64,000 nucleotides of DNA from Caulobacter vibrioides OR37 (GCF_000372645.1 NZ_APMP01000006.1:1-64000); one strand, 5' to 3'. Shown: positions 26,733-36,249, numbered from the stretch's first letter. A program made the numbers and translations. Notes: a model not told the origin generated them from the letters alone.

Positions 26733-28238
26733 TCAGGCGGGCTGGGCGGTGTCGCGCACGGCGAACACCGCCGCGCCGGCGATGGCGAACGCGACCGCGC
26801 CCAGCACCAGGGCGAAGATCGCCTGGCCGCCGAAGAAGGTCTTCAGCAAGAGGCCCAGGACCGTCGCGGCCAGCAGCTGCGGGATGACGATGAAGAAGTT
26901 GAAGATGCCCATATAGACGCCCATCTTCCCCGCCGGCAGGGCGCCGGCCAGCATGGCGTAGGGCGTCGAGAGAATGGAGCTCCAGGCGAAGCCGACGCCG
27001 ATCTCGCCGATCCACAACAGGCCCGGCTGGCGCACCACCAGGAACGACAACAGGCCCAGGGCGCCGAGACCCAGGCAAAGGGCGTGGGCGGCCTTGCGCC
27101 CCACGGCCTTGACCAAGAGCGGAATGATGATGGCCGCCAGCGCCGCCACGCCGTTGTAGATGGCGAACAACACGCCCACCCAGTCGGCGCCCTCGTTATA
27201 GGCCTTCGAGGTCGGATCGGCGGCGTGGAAATGGACCGCCGCCACCGCCGGCGTGGTGTAGATCCACATGGCGAACAGGCCAAACCACGAGAAGAACTGC
27301 ACCACCGCCAGCTGGCGCATCGTCCGAGGCATCCGGAAGATGTCGGCCAGAACCTCGGAGAAGCCGTTGTCCGTCTGGCCGATCCGCTTGAAGCGCGCTC
27401 CGGCGACGCCCGCCGCGCCGAAGCCCAGCAGCAGGACGGCCAGGACGTAGAGCTCCTTCTCCAGGCGCGCCGTCCAGACGAGAAAGGCCAGGGCCAGTCC
27501 CAAGAGCACGCCGCCGACGCCGATGGCGATATAGGCGTTGACCGACGGCTCGGGCTCCTCGTGCGGACCAAAGCCCGCCGCCCGCCGCTCCGAGGTTTCG
27601 AAGGCGCGCAGTTGGTCGGGGCTGTACTCCTTGGTGGTGAACACGGTCCACATCACCGACAGCAGCAGCCCCGCGCCGCCCGTGTAGAACGCGATCCGCA
27701 CCGCGTCGGGGACATGACCGGCCGGCGCGGTGTTGGCGACATGGAACGCGTTGGTCAGAATCCACGGCAGGGCCGAGGCCAGCACCGCGCCCAGACCGAT
27801 GAAAAAGCTCTGCATGGCGTAGCCGGTCGCCCGCTGCTCGTCCGGCAGGTTATCGCCGACGAAGGCTCGGAACGGCTCCATGGTGATGTTGATCGAGGCG
27901 TCCATGACCCACAGGGTCGCGGCCGCCACCCACAGCGTCGGGGCGTTGGGCATGATCAGCAGCGCCAGGCTGGTGATCACCGCGCCCCAGAAGAAATAGG
28001 GCCTGCGCCGCCCCATCCGCCCCCAGGTGCGATCGCTGAAATGACCGATGATCGGCTGGACCAGCAGTCCCGTCGCCGGCGCGGCGATCCACAGAATCGC
28101 CAGATGCCCCACGTCGACGCCCAGGGTCTGGAAGATGCGGCTGGTATTGGCGTTCTGCAGGCCGAAACCGATCTGGATTCCGAAGAAGCCAAAGCACATG
28201 TTCCAGATCTGCAGCAGACTGAGCCTCTGCCTGGCCAT
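26733..28238 (-). CDS. malY: MFS maltose/maltodextrin inner-membrane transporter
   Basis: 501 residues from ATG 28238, with GGAGG six bases upstream. A 12-TM GPH/SUT-like major facilitator: N-terminal IWNMCFGFFGIQIGFGLQNANTSRIFQTLG, GHFSDRTWGRMGRRRPYFFWG (the loop 2-3 RxGRRRP motif of sucrose/maltose MFS carriers), and a long cytoplasmic loop (about residues 205-265). It imports maltose or short maltodextrins across the inner membrane by proton symport. The same protein type between a glucoamylase and a LacI regulator is the malY of the described C. crescentus maltodextrin system. It is divergent from the regulator, with shared control elements between. Confidence 0.88.
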   Translation of the reverse strand: MARQRLSLLQIWNMCFGFFGIQIGFGLQNANTSRIFQTLGVDVGHLAILWIAAPATGLLVQPIIGHFSDRTWGRMGRRRPYFFWGAVITSLALLIMPNAPTLWVAAATLWVMDASINITMEPFRAFVGDNLPDEQRATGYAMQSFFIGLGAVLASALPWILTNAFHVANTAPAGHVPDAVRIAFYTGGAGLLLSVMWTVFTTKEYSPDQLRAFETSERRAAGFGPHEEPEPSVNAYIAIGVGGVLLGLALAFLVWTARLEKELYVLAVLLLGFGAAGVAGARFKRIGQTDNGFSEVLADIFRMPRTMRQLAVVQFFSWFGLFAMWIYTTPAVAAVHFHAADPTSKAYNEGADWVGVLFAIYNGVAALAAIIIPLLVKAVGRKAAHALCLGLGALGLLSFLVVRQPGLLWIGEIGVGFAWSSILSTPYAMLAGALPAGKMGVYMGIFNFFIVIPQLLAATVLGLLLKTFFGGQAIFALVLGAVAFAIAGAAVFAVRDTAQPA

Positions 28239-28562
28239 GGATCCTCCGCCCCGCTCCGACCGCCGGTAGCCCCGGCTGGTTCGCAAGTTTTTTCATAATT
28301 TGACGCAAGGCGCATTTGCGCACGCGCCCGCGGGAGACGCAATGTAAAATCCATATTTAACAGGACATATCCGCTCATTTCGACGCCACCGCCCAGCGCT
28401 GCGGCTCACGGAGACGACCAGCGCCTCGATTTTGTTTGCATCCTTTTTCAGAGCCGATTCCGTCGAATCCGCGCCTTGACCGGGTTGCAAACCCGACCAA
28501 ACGACGGCTTATGGACGGACTGAAAAAGTTTGCAGAAATCTTTGCATTAGGGACGGCTTGAG
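28239..28562. promoter_or_regulatory. malY / LacI-regulator divergent control region with candidate operators
   Basis: 324 bases without a gene. The perfect inverted repeat CGGGTTGCAAACCCG (28481-28495) is centred on GCA. GCGCA-TT-TGCGC lies at 28310-28321, and TTTGCA at 28435-28440, 28529-28534 and 28541-28546. TTGCA-centred palindromes are what LacI-family regulators bind, and the same core recurs in the alpha-amylase/malA intergenic region. The AT-rich stretch 28286-28305 is a likely promoter for malY. Assignment to the adjacent regulator is inference. Confidence 0.6.
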
Positions 28563-29573
28563 GTGAGCAAGGGGGCGACGCGACTGGAGGACCTGGCCAA
28601 GCTGGCGGGGGTCTCGATCTCGACCGCGTCGCGGGCCCTCAACGACAGCCCGGCCGTCAACAAGCGCACCAAGCAGCTGATCTGGAAGCTGGCGCGCGAG
28701 ATGGACTACCCGTTCCGCCGCTACATGCCGGCCGGCCCGATCGGGGCCGAGGCGACCATCGCCATCGTCACGCCCCGCGCCCAGAGCCGCGACAGCGGCA
28801 TGTCCGACCCCTTCTTTCTCGAACTCCTGGCCGGCGTCGGCGAGGCGGCGCGCGAGCGCGGCTGCGACGTCATTCTCAGCCACATCGCCCCGGCCAATTT
28901 CGAGGACCTGTCGGCGGCCATGACCACCAGCCGGGCCGAAGGCGTGATCTTCCTGGGCCAGAGCTCGCTGCACGCGGCCTTCAACCGCCTCGCCGAGACC
29001 GACAACCGCTTCGTGGTTTGGGGCGCCCAGTTCCCGGACCAGAACTACTGTTCGGTCGGCTCGGACAATATCCATGGCGGTCGGCGAGCGACCCTGCATC
29101 TGGCGCGCCTGGGCCGAAAGCGCATCGTCTTCCTGGGCGACACCGAAGCGCCCGAGGCGATGCACCGCCATCGCGGCTATCTGGACGCGCTGGAGCAGGC
29201 CAAGCTGGAGGTCGATCCCGCGCTGATCGTGCCCGCCCATTTCGAGGTCGAGTCGGCCGAGGCGGCGCTGGATTCCCTGATCCACAACGGCGTCAAGTTC
29301 GACGGCGTGGTCGCGGCCTCCGACCTGATCGCGCTCGGCGCTCTAAGGGCCCTGAAGCACGCGGGCCTTTCGGTCCCCGGCGACGTCTCGGTGATGGGCT
29401 TCGACAACGTGCCGTTCAGCCGCTACGCCAGCCCCGCGCTGTCGACCATCGCCCAGGACACCGCCAAGGCCGGCCGCCTGATGGTCTCCAAGCTGCTGGA
29501 CAGCGGCGAGCGCGCCAGCCGCTCGGAGCGGGTGCCGACGGACCTGATCATCCGGGAAAGCTGCGGGGGCTGA
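28563..29573 (+). CDS. LacI-family transcriptional regulator of the maltodextrin locus
   Basis: 336 residues from GTG 28563. The N-terminal LacI HTH and hinge are LEDLAKLAGVSISTASRALNDSPAVNKRTKQ. The periplasmic-binding-protein-like effector domain follows (about 60-336), with landmarks ATIAIVTPRAQ, VIFLGQSS, VASDLIALGALRALKHAGLSVPGDVSVMGFDNVPFSRYASPALSTIAQD. Typical repressor released by a sugar. It is flanked by malY (divergent) and the alpha-glucosidase (convergent), the position held by the mal repressor of C. crescentus. It probably represses malY-glucoamylase and the amylase/malA promoters. Confidence 0.9.
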   Translation: MSKGATRLEDLAKLAGVSISTASRALNDSPAVNKRTKQLIWKLAREMDYPFRRYMPAGPIGAEATIAIVTPRAQSRDSGMSDPFFLELLAGVGEAARERGCDVILSHIAPANFEDLSAAMTTSRAEGVIFLGQSSLHAAFNRLAETDNRFVVWGAQFPDQNYCSVGSDNIHGGRRATLHLARLGRKRIVFLGDTEAPEAMHRHRGYLDALEQAKLEVDPALIVPAHFEVESAEAALDSLIHNGVKFDGVVAASDLIALGALRALKHAGLSVPGDVSVMGFDNVPFSRYASPALSTIAQDTAKAGRLMVSKLLDSGERASRSERVPTDLIIRESCGG

Positions 29574-29615
29574 ACGCTCCCGGCGTCCGCGGAGGAAATC
29601 GGCTTCGGAAAGCCC

Positions 29616-31196
29616 TCACCCCCGCCGCGCGATCACCCCCGCGCACGGCGGCATCTCGCCCTCCCCGCCAAGGTTGACGCCGTCGACCAGAGTCCAGCCG
29701 TCCGGCAGCGACCAGGCCGCGCGCTCGTGACCGAGATTGAAGGCCAGCAGCAGGGCGTCGTCGCCCTCGCCGCGCTGGAAGATCAGCAGCGGGCTATTGG
29801 TCTCGAGGAAGCTGATCGCGCCGGTGCGCAGCGCCGGATAGGCCTTGCGCAGCGCGATCAGGCGGCGGGCCACATGTAGGGTGGAGTTCGGGTCGGCTTC
29901 CTGGGCGTCGACGGCCAGGGCCTGGTGCTCGGGATCGACCGGCAGCCAAGGCTCGACGGGGGAGAAGCCGGCGTTCAGCGCATGCGCGATCCAAGGCATG
30001 GGCGTCCGCGCGCCGTCGCGCCCCAGCGTCTGGGGCCAATTGGCGATGGCCTCGGGGTCCTGCAGGCGCTCGAAGGGCACATTGGCCTGGGGCAGACCCA
30101 GCTCCTCGCCCTGATAGACGAACACATTGCCGCGCAGCCCCATCAGCAGCAGCAAGCACATCTCGGCGAAGGCCTTGCGGTCGCGCCCCTCGGCCCAACG
30201 CGACACCGCGCGCGGCGCGTCATGGTTGGAGAAGGTCCAGGACGGCCAGCCCTCCCCGTCCTCGCCAGGCCACATGGCCGCGCCCCTGGGGATCATGTCC
30301 CCGGTCAGCTTGTCGGCGTAGAGGTAGAGGAAGCCATAGGCGCTGTTCAGGCGATCGTTTCCGGCGGTGAACAGCTTCATCTCGCGGTCGGCGTGGTCGC
30401 CGCCCACCTCGGCCACCGAGAAGCGGCCGCCGCTGGCGTCGGTCAGGGCCCGGATCCGGCTCAGGAATTTCGGGATGTCGGCGTGGCTCTGGTTGAAGAT
30501 CTTGTCCTGGAAGTCGAACGGCCGCGTCCGCTTGCCGCCCGGCGGCAGCGGCGGGTTGTCGGTGAACTTCGGGTCGTGCATCGAGAAGTTGATGGCGTCG
30601 AAGCGGAAGCCGTCCACGCCCTTGTCGATCCAGAACTGGGTGACGGCCAGCAGGGCCTCCTGGACGGCCGGATTGTGCAGGTTCAGCTGCGGCTGGGCGG
30701 CCAGGAAGTTGTGCATGTAGTACTGGCCGCGCCGCGCGTCCCAGGTCCAGGCCGGACCGCCGAACACCGATTGCCAATTGCTGGGCGGACTGCCGTCCGA
30801 CTTGGCGTCGGCCCAGACGAACCAGTCGGCCTTGGCGTTCGTCCTGTTCTGACGGCTTTCGGCGAACCAGGGGTGCTCTTCCGAGGTGTGTGAGAACACC
30901 AGATCGATGATGATCTTCAGGCCCAGATCGTGGGCCTTGGCGATCATGGCGTCGAAATCGGCCAGGGTCCCGAAGATCGGGTCGATGTCCCGGTAGTCCG
31001 AGACGTCGTATCCGAAATCCTTCATCGGCGAGGTGAAGAAGGGCGACAGCCACACCCCGTCCACGCCCAGCGAGGCGATATGATCCAGATGGGCGGTGAC
31101 GCCCGGCAGGTCGCCGACGCCATCGCCGTTCGAGTCGGCGAAACTGCGCGGATAGACTTGGTAGATCACGGCGCCGCGCCACCATTCGGCGTTCAT
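29616..31196 (-). CDS. Alpha-glucosidase (GH13, oligo-1,4/1,6-glucosidase group)
   Basis: 526 residues from ATG 31196 (MNAEWWRGAVIYQVYPRSFAD), with GGAGA upstream. No signal peptide, so cytoplasmic. (beta/alpha)8 GH13 motifs: DLVFSHTS, the nucleophile Asp in DGFRFDAIN, the acid/base Glu in VAEVGG, and the transition-state Asp in FSNHDAPR. QVYPRSFADSNGDGVGD places it with AglA/MalL-type glucosidases. It hydrolyses imported maltose or maltodextrin to glucose. It starts 41 bases after the amylase stop, so the two form an operon. Confidence 0.93.
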   Translation of the reverse strand: MNAEWWRGAVIYQVYPRSFADSNGDGVGDLPGVTAHLDHIASLGVDGVWLSPFFTSPMKDFGYDVSDYRDIDPIFGTLADFDAMIAKAHDLGLKIIIDLVFSHTSEEHPWFAESRQNRTNAKADWFVWADAKSDGSPPSNWQSVFGGPAWTWDARRGQYYMHNFLAAQPQLNLHNPAVQEALLAVTQFWIDKGVDGFRFDAINFSMHDPKFTDNPPLPPGGKRTRPFDFQDKIFNQSHADIPKFLSRIRALTDASGGRFSVAEVGGDHADREMKLFTAGNDRLNSAYGFLYLYADKLTGDMIPRGAAMWPGEDGEGWPSWTFSNHDAPRAVSRWAEGRDRKAFAEMCLLLLMGLRGNVFVYQGEELGLPQANVPFERLQDPEAIANWPQTLGRDGARTPMPWIAHALNAGFSPVEPWLPVDPEHQALAVDAQEADPNSTLHVARRLIALRKAYPALRTGAISFLETNSPLLIFQRGEGDDALLLAFNLGHERAAWSLPDGWTLVDGVNLGGEGEMPPCAGVIARRG

Positions 31197-31237
31197 CGAC
31201 GTCTCCGCGCCCGGGCGAACAAGAACCTCAGCTGTCA

Positions 31238-33028
31238 CTATCGTCCCTCGGAAACGCAAATCATGAAGTCGAGCGGCTTGAGCTCGACGGAATAGCTGCC
31301 CGGCGCGCTGGCCGATACCGCGCAGGCGCCATGCAGGGCGCGCCAGGTGACGGAACCGGGCTCGACCGCGATATTGGCCTTGGCCGGGCGGTCGCCGGTG
31401 TTGAACACCGCCAGCACCTCGGTCTTGCCCGCCAGACGGGAGAACGCCAACAGACCGGGCTGGTCGCTGGCCAACCTCGTCACCTGACGTCCGTCGCGCA
31501 AGGCCGCCGTGGCGACGCGCAGCTTGGCCAGTTCGGCGATGCGGCCGTAAAGCGCCGCGTCGGTCGCGAAGGTCGCGCGCGGCCCCCCGCGCGTCGCGCC
31601 GATCGGCCGCTCGGCGATGTAGCCGGCGACCCGGCTGGGGAACATGTCCTGGCGCGCGGCCGCGTAGTCGCCCTCGCCGGCGAAGCCCTGCTCGTCGCCA
31701 TAGTAGATCGTCGGGACGCCCCGGGCGGTCAGCATGATGGCGTTGGCCAGGGTGACGCGGGCCAGGAGCTCGTCATCGCCGATTCCCGGCCGGGCCTTCC
31801 GCACGAACCAGCCGATGCGGCCCATGTCGTGGTTGCCCAGGAAGGTCGGCAGTTGCCGGGCGCCCGCCTCGCCGCCCTCGTAGACGGAATCACTGGCGAA
31901 GACCCGCGCCAGTCTCTCGGGGCCGGCCTTTCCGGTGACGACGTCGGTCACCGCGGACTGGAAGGCGAAGTCCAGCACCGCGGGCAACTTGTCGACGCGC
32001 GTGTGGCTGGCCAGGATCGCCACGTCGGGATCGAACACCTCGCCAAAGATATGGAAGTTCGGAATGCCCCGCGCCTTGGCGCGCGCCAGCATGGCCGGCG
32101 CGAAGGCCCGCCAGAATTCTGGATTCACGTGACGGGCGGTGTCGATGCGGAAACCGTCGATCCCGAAGTCGTCGATCCACTGGCCGTAGATGTCGATGAA
32201 GCCCCGAACGACTCGCGGGTTTTCGGTGAACACGTCATCCAGCGTGGTGAAGTCGCCCAGCAGGGAGCTCTCGCCCGCGAACGTGCTCTCGCCCCGGTTA
32301 TGGTAGTAGATCGGGTCGTTCAGCCAGTCTGGCGCCTTGGCGTGTTCCTGGCCGGCCGGAACATAGGGCGTGTAGGCCCAGTCGGGCCGCGTCAGCTTGC
32401 CGAAGTCCTTGCCGTCGAACCCGTCGTTGATCGGCGCGCCCGTCGTCCCGCCCTTGCGCGTGTAGGGATAGTCGGCGACGCCGCGATAGGGACAGTGACC
32501 GCCCGGGCATTCGCGATACTGGATGACGTCGGCCGTGTGGTTCACGACGATGTCCATATAGACCTTCAGGCCTCGGGCGTGGGCCGCGTCGACCAGGGCC
32601 TTGAAGTCCGCCTTGGTCCCGAAGTGCGGATCGACATCCGTGAAGTCGGTGATCCAGTAGCCATGATACGCCGCCGACTCGTGGCCCGGATCGCCCTGCA
32701 CGCTCTTGTTCTTGAAGATCGGCGCCAGCCAGATCGCCGTCGCGCCCAAGCCCTGGATATAGCCCAAGCGTTGGGTCACGCCCTTCAGATCGCCCCCATG
32801 GTAGAAGTCGGCGCGCGTGGGGTCGAAACCATCGACCAACGCCCCCCGATCCGCGCCCCCGTGATCATTGGCCGCGTCGCCATTTTCGAAGCGATCGGGC
32901 AGGAGGAAATAGATCACCTCGTCCTGGGGCGGGCGCTGTCGGTAGTCGCCAGGCGCGGCGGACGCGGCCGTCGTCAACGCGGTGGCGGCCGTCAAGGCCA
33001 GCGTCAGGCGTCGCGTCCAGGACGACAT
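31238..33028 (-). CDS. Secreted alpha-amylase (GH13)
   Basis: 596 residues with a signal peptide (MSSWTRRLTLALTAATALTTAASA). GH13 motifs: IYFLLPDRFENGD at the start of the barrel, DIVVNHTADVI, the nucleophile in DGFRIDTARHVN, the acid/base Glu in FGEVFDPD, and GNHDMGR. A C-terminal all-beta domain (about 510-596) ends LKPLDFMICVSEG. It cleaves starch or maltodextrins outside the cytoplasm to sizes that MalA can import. It is divergent from malA across a 299-base region rich in TTGCA elements, so both are probably controlled together. Confidence 0.94.
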   Translation of the reverse strand: MSSWTRRLTLALTAATALTTAASAAPGDYRQRPPQDEVIYFLLPDRFENGDAANDHGGADRGALVDGFDPTRADFYHGGDLKGVTQRLGYIQGLGATAIWLAPIFKNKSVQGDPGHESAAYHGYWITDFTDVDPHFGTKADFKALVDAAHARGLKVYMDIVVNHTADVIQYRECPGGHCPYRGVADYPYTRKGGTTGAPINDGFDGKDFGKLTRPDWAYTPYVPAGQEHAKAPDWLNDPIYYHNRGESTFAGESSLLGDFTTLDDVFTENPRVVRGFIDIYGQWIDDFGIDGFRIDTARHVNPEFWRAFAPAMLARAKARGIPNFHIFGEVFDPDVAILASHTRVDKLPAVLDFAFQSAVTDVVTGKAGPERLARVFASDSVYEGGEAGARQLPTFLGNHDMGRIGWFVRKARPGIGDDELLARVTLANAIMLTARGVPTIYYGDEQGFAGEGDYAAARQDMFPSRVAGYIAERPIGATRGGPRATFATDAALYGRIAELAKLRVATAALRDGRQVTRLASDQPGLLAFSRLAGKTEVLAVFNTGDRPAKANIAVEPGSVTWRALHGACAVSASAPGSYSVELKPLDFMICVSEGR

Positions 33029-33327
33029 GGCTCCCCTCCCCTAGGCCAACCTTAAGGCGTCGACCCTTCATTGCAATTCTTTGCAAGAATTTGCAGAAGC
33101 GGAGCAAGCCTGTCAATCCGGCAGATTGGACCACTTTGCAGCCCTGGTGACCGCGCCCGCCACGAATTAGTGGAGCAATTTCGCCACACCCGAGCGGGAT
33201 GAAGCATCTCAATCCAGTCGGTTTGCAATTTTTTGGGTTGATTACGATTGGGTAATTTGCAGTAGTTTTCATCAACGGCCCGATCGCATGACTCAAAGCG
33301 CAGAGCCGGACAGGGAGGGTGAGACTC
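33029..33327. promoter_or_regulatory. Alpha-amylase / malA divergent control region
   Basis: TTGCA recurs exactly every 10 bases at 33071, 33081 and 33091. The middle element sits in the perfect inverted repeat ATTCTT-TGC-AAGAAT (33077-33091). Further TTTGCA copies lie at about 33135, 33222 and 33257. An AT-rich segment at 33221-33275 is the likely malA promoter area. The shared core with the malY/regulator region suggests one LacI-type regulator controls both; this was read from the sequence but not tested. Confidence 0.6.
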
Positions 33328-36060
33328 ATGACCACTGAATTTTCGCGCCGCCGCGCCTGGCTGATGACCGGCGGAGCCACGGGCCTCGCGCTGGCGTTCG
33401 CGCTCGGCGGCTCGGCGCACGCGCAAGCCACCGCATCGAATGCCGCCAAGGACGACACCAAGGTCGAGGAGATCGTCGTCACCGGCATCCGCAAGGGCAT
33501 CGAAGGCGCCATCACGCTGAAGAAGAGCTCCAGCTCGATCGTCGAAGCCGTCTCGGCCGAGGACATCGGCAAGCTGCCAGACGTGTCGATCGCCGAGTCC
33601 ATCGCCCGTCTCCCCGGTCTGACCGCCCAGCGCCTCGACGGCCGGGCGCAGGTCATCTCGATCCGCGGCCTGGCGCCCGACTTCACCACCGCCCTGCTGA
33701 ACGGCCGCGAGCAGGTCTCGACCGGCGACAACCGCGGGGTCGAGTTCGACCAGTATCCGTCGGAACTGCTGAGCGCCGTCGTGGTCTACAAGACCCCCGA
33801 CGCCGGCCTTATCGGCCAGGGTCTGGCCGGCACCGCCGACATGCGCACGGTCCGCCCGCTGGCCTTCGGCAAGCGCGCCCTGGCCGTCGGCGCCCGCTAC
33901 GAGTGGAACGACATCGGCGCTCTGAACGCCGGCACCAAGGCCCACGGCAACCGGGTCAGCATCTCGTACATCGACCAGTTCATGGACGGTAAGCTGGGCG
34001 TGGCCCTGGGCTTCGCCCACATGGAGTCGCCCTATCAGGCCGAGCGCTTCAATTCGTGGGGCTATCCTACCGACGCCTCGGGCAAGAACCTGGTGATCGG
34101 CGGCGCCAAGCCCTACGTGCAGTCGAGCATGTTGAAGCGCGACGGGGTGATGGCCACCGTCGAGTTCGCGCCCACCGACCGCTTCACTTCGACGCTGGAC
34201 GGGTTCTACTCGAAGTTCAAGAACCACCAGATCCAGCGCGGCGTCGAGTTGCCCTTGGTCTGGGGCGGCGTGCCGCTGACCAACGCCACGGCCTCGAACG
34301 GCGTGGTGACCAGCGGCGCGTTCAATGGCGTCAAGGGCGTGGTCCGTAACGACGGCAACAATCGCGACGCCACCATCAAGTCGCTGGGCTGGAACAACCA
34401 GTTCAAGGCCGGCGACGGCTGGACCCTGACCAGCGACCTGTCGTGGTCCAAGGTCGATCGCACCGACATGGTCCTGGAGTCCTATTCGGGCACCGGCCGC
34501 TCGGGCGCCGGCGCGACCGACAACATGACGTTCAACGTCAACGGCGATGGCGAGACGATCTTCAAGTCGACCCTGAACTACGCCGATCCCAACACGATCA
34601 AGCTGACCAGCCCGCAAGGCTGGGGCGGCGACATCATCAGCGGCGGCCAGGACGGCTATCTGAACCAGCCGCATATCGTCGACGAGCTGAAGGCCGCGCG
34701 CTTCGCCGTGACCCGCGCCCTGGACGACGGCCTGTCCAGCGTCGAAGCCGGCTTCAACTACAGCGAACGCACCAAGGACCTGGTGAACGACGAGTGGTTC
34801 CTGCGGGCCAAGGGCTCGCCGGCCAGCGTCGCCATCCCGTCGTCGGCCATCCTGGGCTCGACCTCCCTGGCTTTCGTCGGTCTCGGCAACGTCATCAGCT
34901 ACGACCCGTTCGCGCTGGTGAAGTCGGGCGCCTATGACCTGGTCCGCAACCCCAACGCCGACGTGCTGGTCAAGAGCTGGGGCGTCGAGGAAAAGGTCGC
35001 CGTCGGCTATCTGAAGGCCAATATCGACGCCGAACTGGGCGGCGTGCCCGTGACCGGCAACTTCGGTTTCCAACTGGTCCACACCGATCAGAGCTCGACC
35101 GCCCTGGGCGCCAGCGGCACCGGAACGGGCGTCATCCAGACCAAGCTGTCGGGCGGCAAGAAATATCTCGACTTCCTGCCCAGCATGAACCTGCAGTTCC
35201 GCCTGCCTAACGAGCAGAGCCTGCGCTTCGCGGTCGCCCGCACCCTGGCCCGTCCCCGGATGGACCAGATGCGCGCCAGCACCAACTTCGGCTACGACCC
35301 CAGCAAGTCCTCCTCGACGAACATCAACTTCTCGCCGTGGAGCGGAAGCGGCGGCAATCCGGCGCTGCAGCCCTGGCGCGCCAACGCCTATGACGTGTCC
35401 TACGAGAAGTACTTCGGCCGCCAGGCCTATGTCTCGCTGGCCGCCTTCTACAAGGACCTGAAGACCTACGTTTACGACCAGAGCGTCATCTACGACTTCA
35501 CCGGCTTCCCGACCGGCGGCAATCCCGCGCCGGTGCTGCGTCAGGGCCTGCTGACCACGCCGCAAAACGGCAAGGGCGGCTCGCTGAAGGGCGTCGAATT
35601 CGCCGCCTCGATGCCGTTCGCGCTGCTGACGCCGGTGCTGGACGGCTTCGGCGTCCAGTTCAGCGCCTCGTACACCAAGAGCTCGATCCAGCCCAACCCG
35701 GGCGATCCGTCCCAGCCGATCCCGGGCCTGTCCAAGACCGTGGCCAACCTGACCGGCTACTACGAGAAGAACGGCTTCTCGTTCCGGGTCAGCGACCGCT
35801 ATCGCTCCAAGTTCCTGGGCGAGGTCACCGGCTTCGGCAATGGCCGCAACTACCGCCAGGTCAAGGGCGAGTCGGTGGTCGACAGCCAGATCGGCTACAC
35901 GTTCAGCGATGGACCGATGAACGGCCTATCCCTGCTGGTCCAGGTCAACAACCTGACCAACGAGCCCTTCGTCACCTACCAGAACAACGATCCGCGCCAG
36001 GTCATCGACTATCAGACCTACGGCCGGACCTACCTGGTGGGCCTGAACTACAAATTCTGA
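33328..36060 (+). CDS. malA: TonB-dependent maltodextrin outer-membrane transporter
   Basis: ATG 33328 with GGGAGG nine bases upstream. Signal peptide about 1-33 (ALGGSAHAQA). TonB-box-like VEEIVVTGIRKG, plug domain (about 45-170: DIGKLPDVSIAESIARLPGLTAQRLDGR, SIRGLAPDFTTALLNGRE), then a long barrel with extended loops ending GRTYLVGLNYKF. The ~910-residue size agrees with the ~99-kDa MalA described in C. crescentus, and the surrounding genes (amylase, alpha-glucosidase, LacI regulator, malY, glucoamylase) match that locus. It brings maltodextrins too large for porins across the outer membrane using TonB-ExbBD. Confidence 0.9.
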   Translation: MTTEFSRRRAWLMTGGATGLALAFALGGSAHAQATASNAAKDDTKVEEIVVTGIRKGIEGAITLKKSSSSIVEAVSAEDIGKLPDVSIAESIARLPGLTAQRLDGRAQVISIRGLAPDFTTALLNGREQVSTGDNRGVEFDQYPSELLSAVVVYKTPDAGLIGQGLAGTADMRTVRPLAFGKRALAVGARYEWNDIGALNAGTKAHGNRVSISYIDQFMDGKLGVALGFAHMESPYQAERFNSWGYPTDASGKNLVIGGAKPYVQSSMLKRDGVMATVEFAPTDRFTSTLDGFYSKFKNHQIQRGVELPLVWGGVPLTNATASNGVVTSGAFNGVKGVVRNDGNNRDATIKSLGWNNQFKAGDGWTLTSDLSWSKVDRTDMVLESYSGTGRSGAGATDNMTFNVNGDGETIFKSTLNYADPNTIKLTSPQGWGGDIISGGQDGYLNQPHIVDELKAARFAVTRALDDGLSSVEAGFNYSERTKDLVNDEWFLRAKGSPASVAIPSSAILGSTSLAFVGLGNVISYDPFALVKSGAYDLVRNPNADVLVKSWGVEEKVAVGYLKANIDAELGGVPVTGNFGFQLVHTDQSSTALGASGTGTGVIQTKLSGGKKYLDFLPSMNLQFRLPNEQSLRFAVARTLARPRMDQMRASTNFGYDPSKSSSTNINFSPWSGSGGNPALQPWRANAYDVSYEKYFGRQAYVSLAAFYKDLKTYVYDQSVIYDFTGFPTGGNPAPVLRQGLLTTPQNGKGGSLKGVEFAASMPFALLTPVLDGFGVQFSASYTKSSIQPNPGDPSQPIPGLSKTVANLTGYYEKNGFSFRVSDRYRSKFLGEVTGFGNGRNYRQVKGESVVDSQIGYTFSDGPMNGLSLLVQVNNLTNEPFVTYQNNDPRQVIDYQTYGRTYLVGLNYKF

Positions 36061-36146
36061 CCGAGGTTCGGAAACCTAAAGCGCGCCAGGCGGACCGACC
36101 GCTTAAATCGCCCCTGGCGCGCCGATCCCTTCCCCAAGCCTGACAA

Positions 36147-36184
36147 GGCCCCTGTCGGACCTGCCCGACAGGGGCCCTTTTTTG
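36147..36184 (+). terminator. Rho-independent terminator of malA
   Basis: GGCCCCTGTCGG pairs perfectly with CCGACAGGGGCC around a short loop and is followed by a run of six T, 87 bases after the malA stop. It is the strongest terminator in the window. Confidence 0.9.
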
Positions 36185-36206
36185 TCCGCGTCACGGAGCC
36201 CGCGCG

Positions 36207-36238
36207 CCCGCCCCGCCCCGCCCCGCCCCGCCCCGCCC
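36207..36238. repeat. CCCCG pentanucleotide microsatellite
   Basis: About six tandem copies of CCCCG (32 bases) lie 73 bases upstream of the lipoprotein start at 36311, just downstream of the malA terminator. Length change by slippage could alter promoter geometry; this is speculative. Confidence 0.85.
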
Positions 36239-36249
36239 ACGGGTATGGC

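Noticed and set aside
33052-35565. Long frame antisense to malA
   Set aside because: Shadow of the malA codons; it also crosses the control region where the sequence is AT-rich and non-coding.
36207-36238. CRISPR-like array
   Set aside because: Five-base uninterrupted units with no spacers; a microsatellite.
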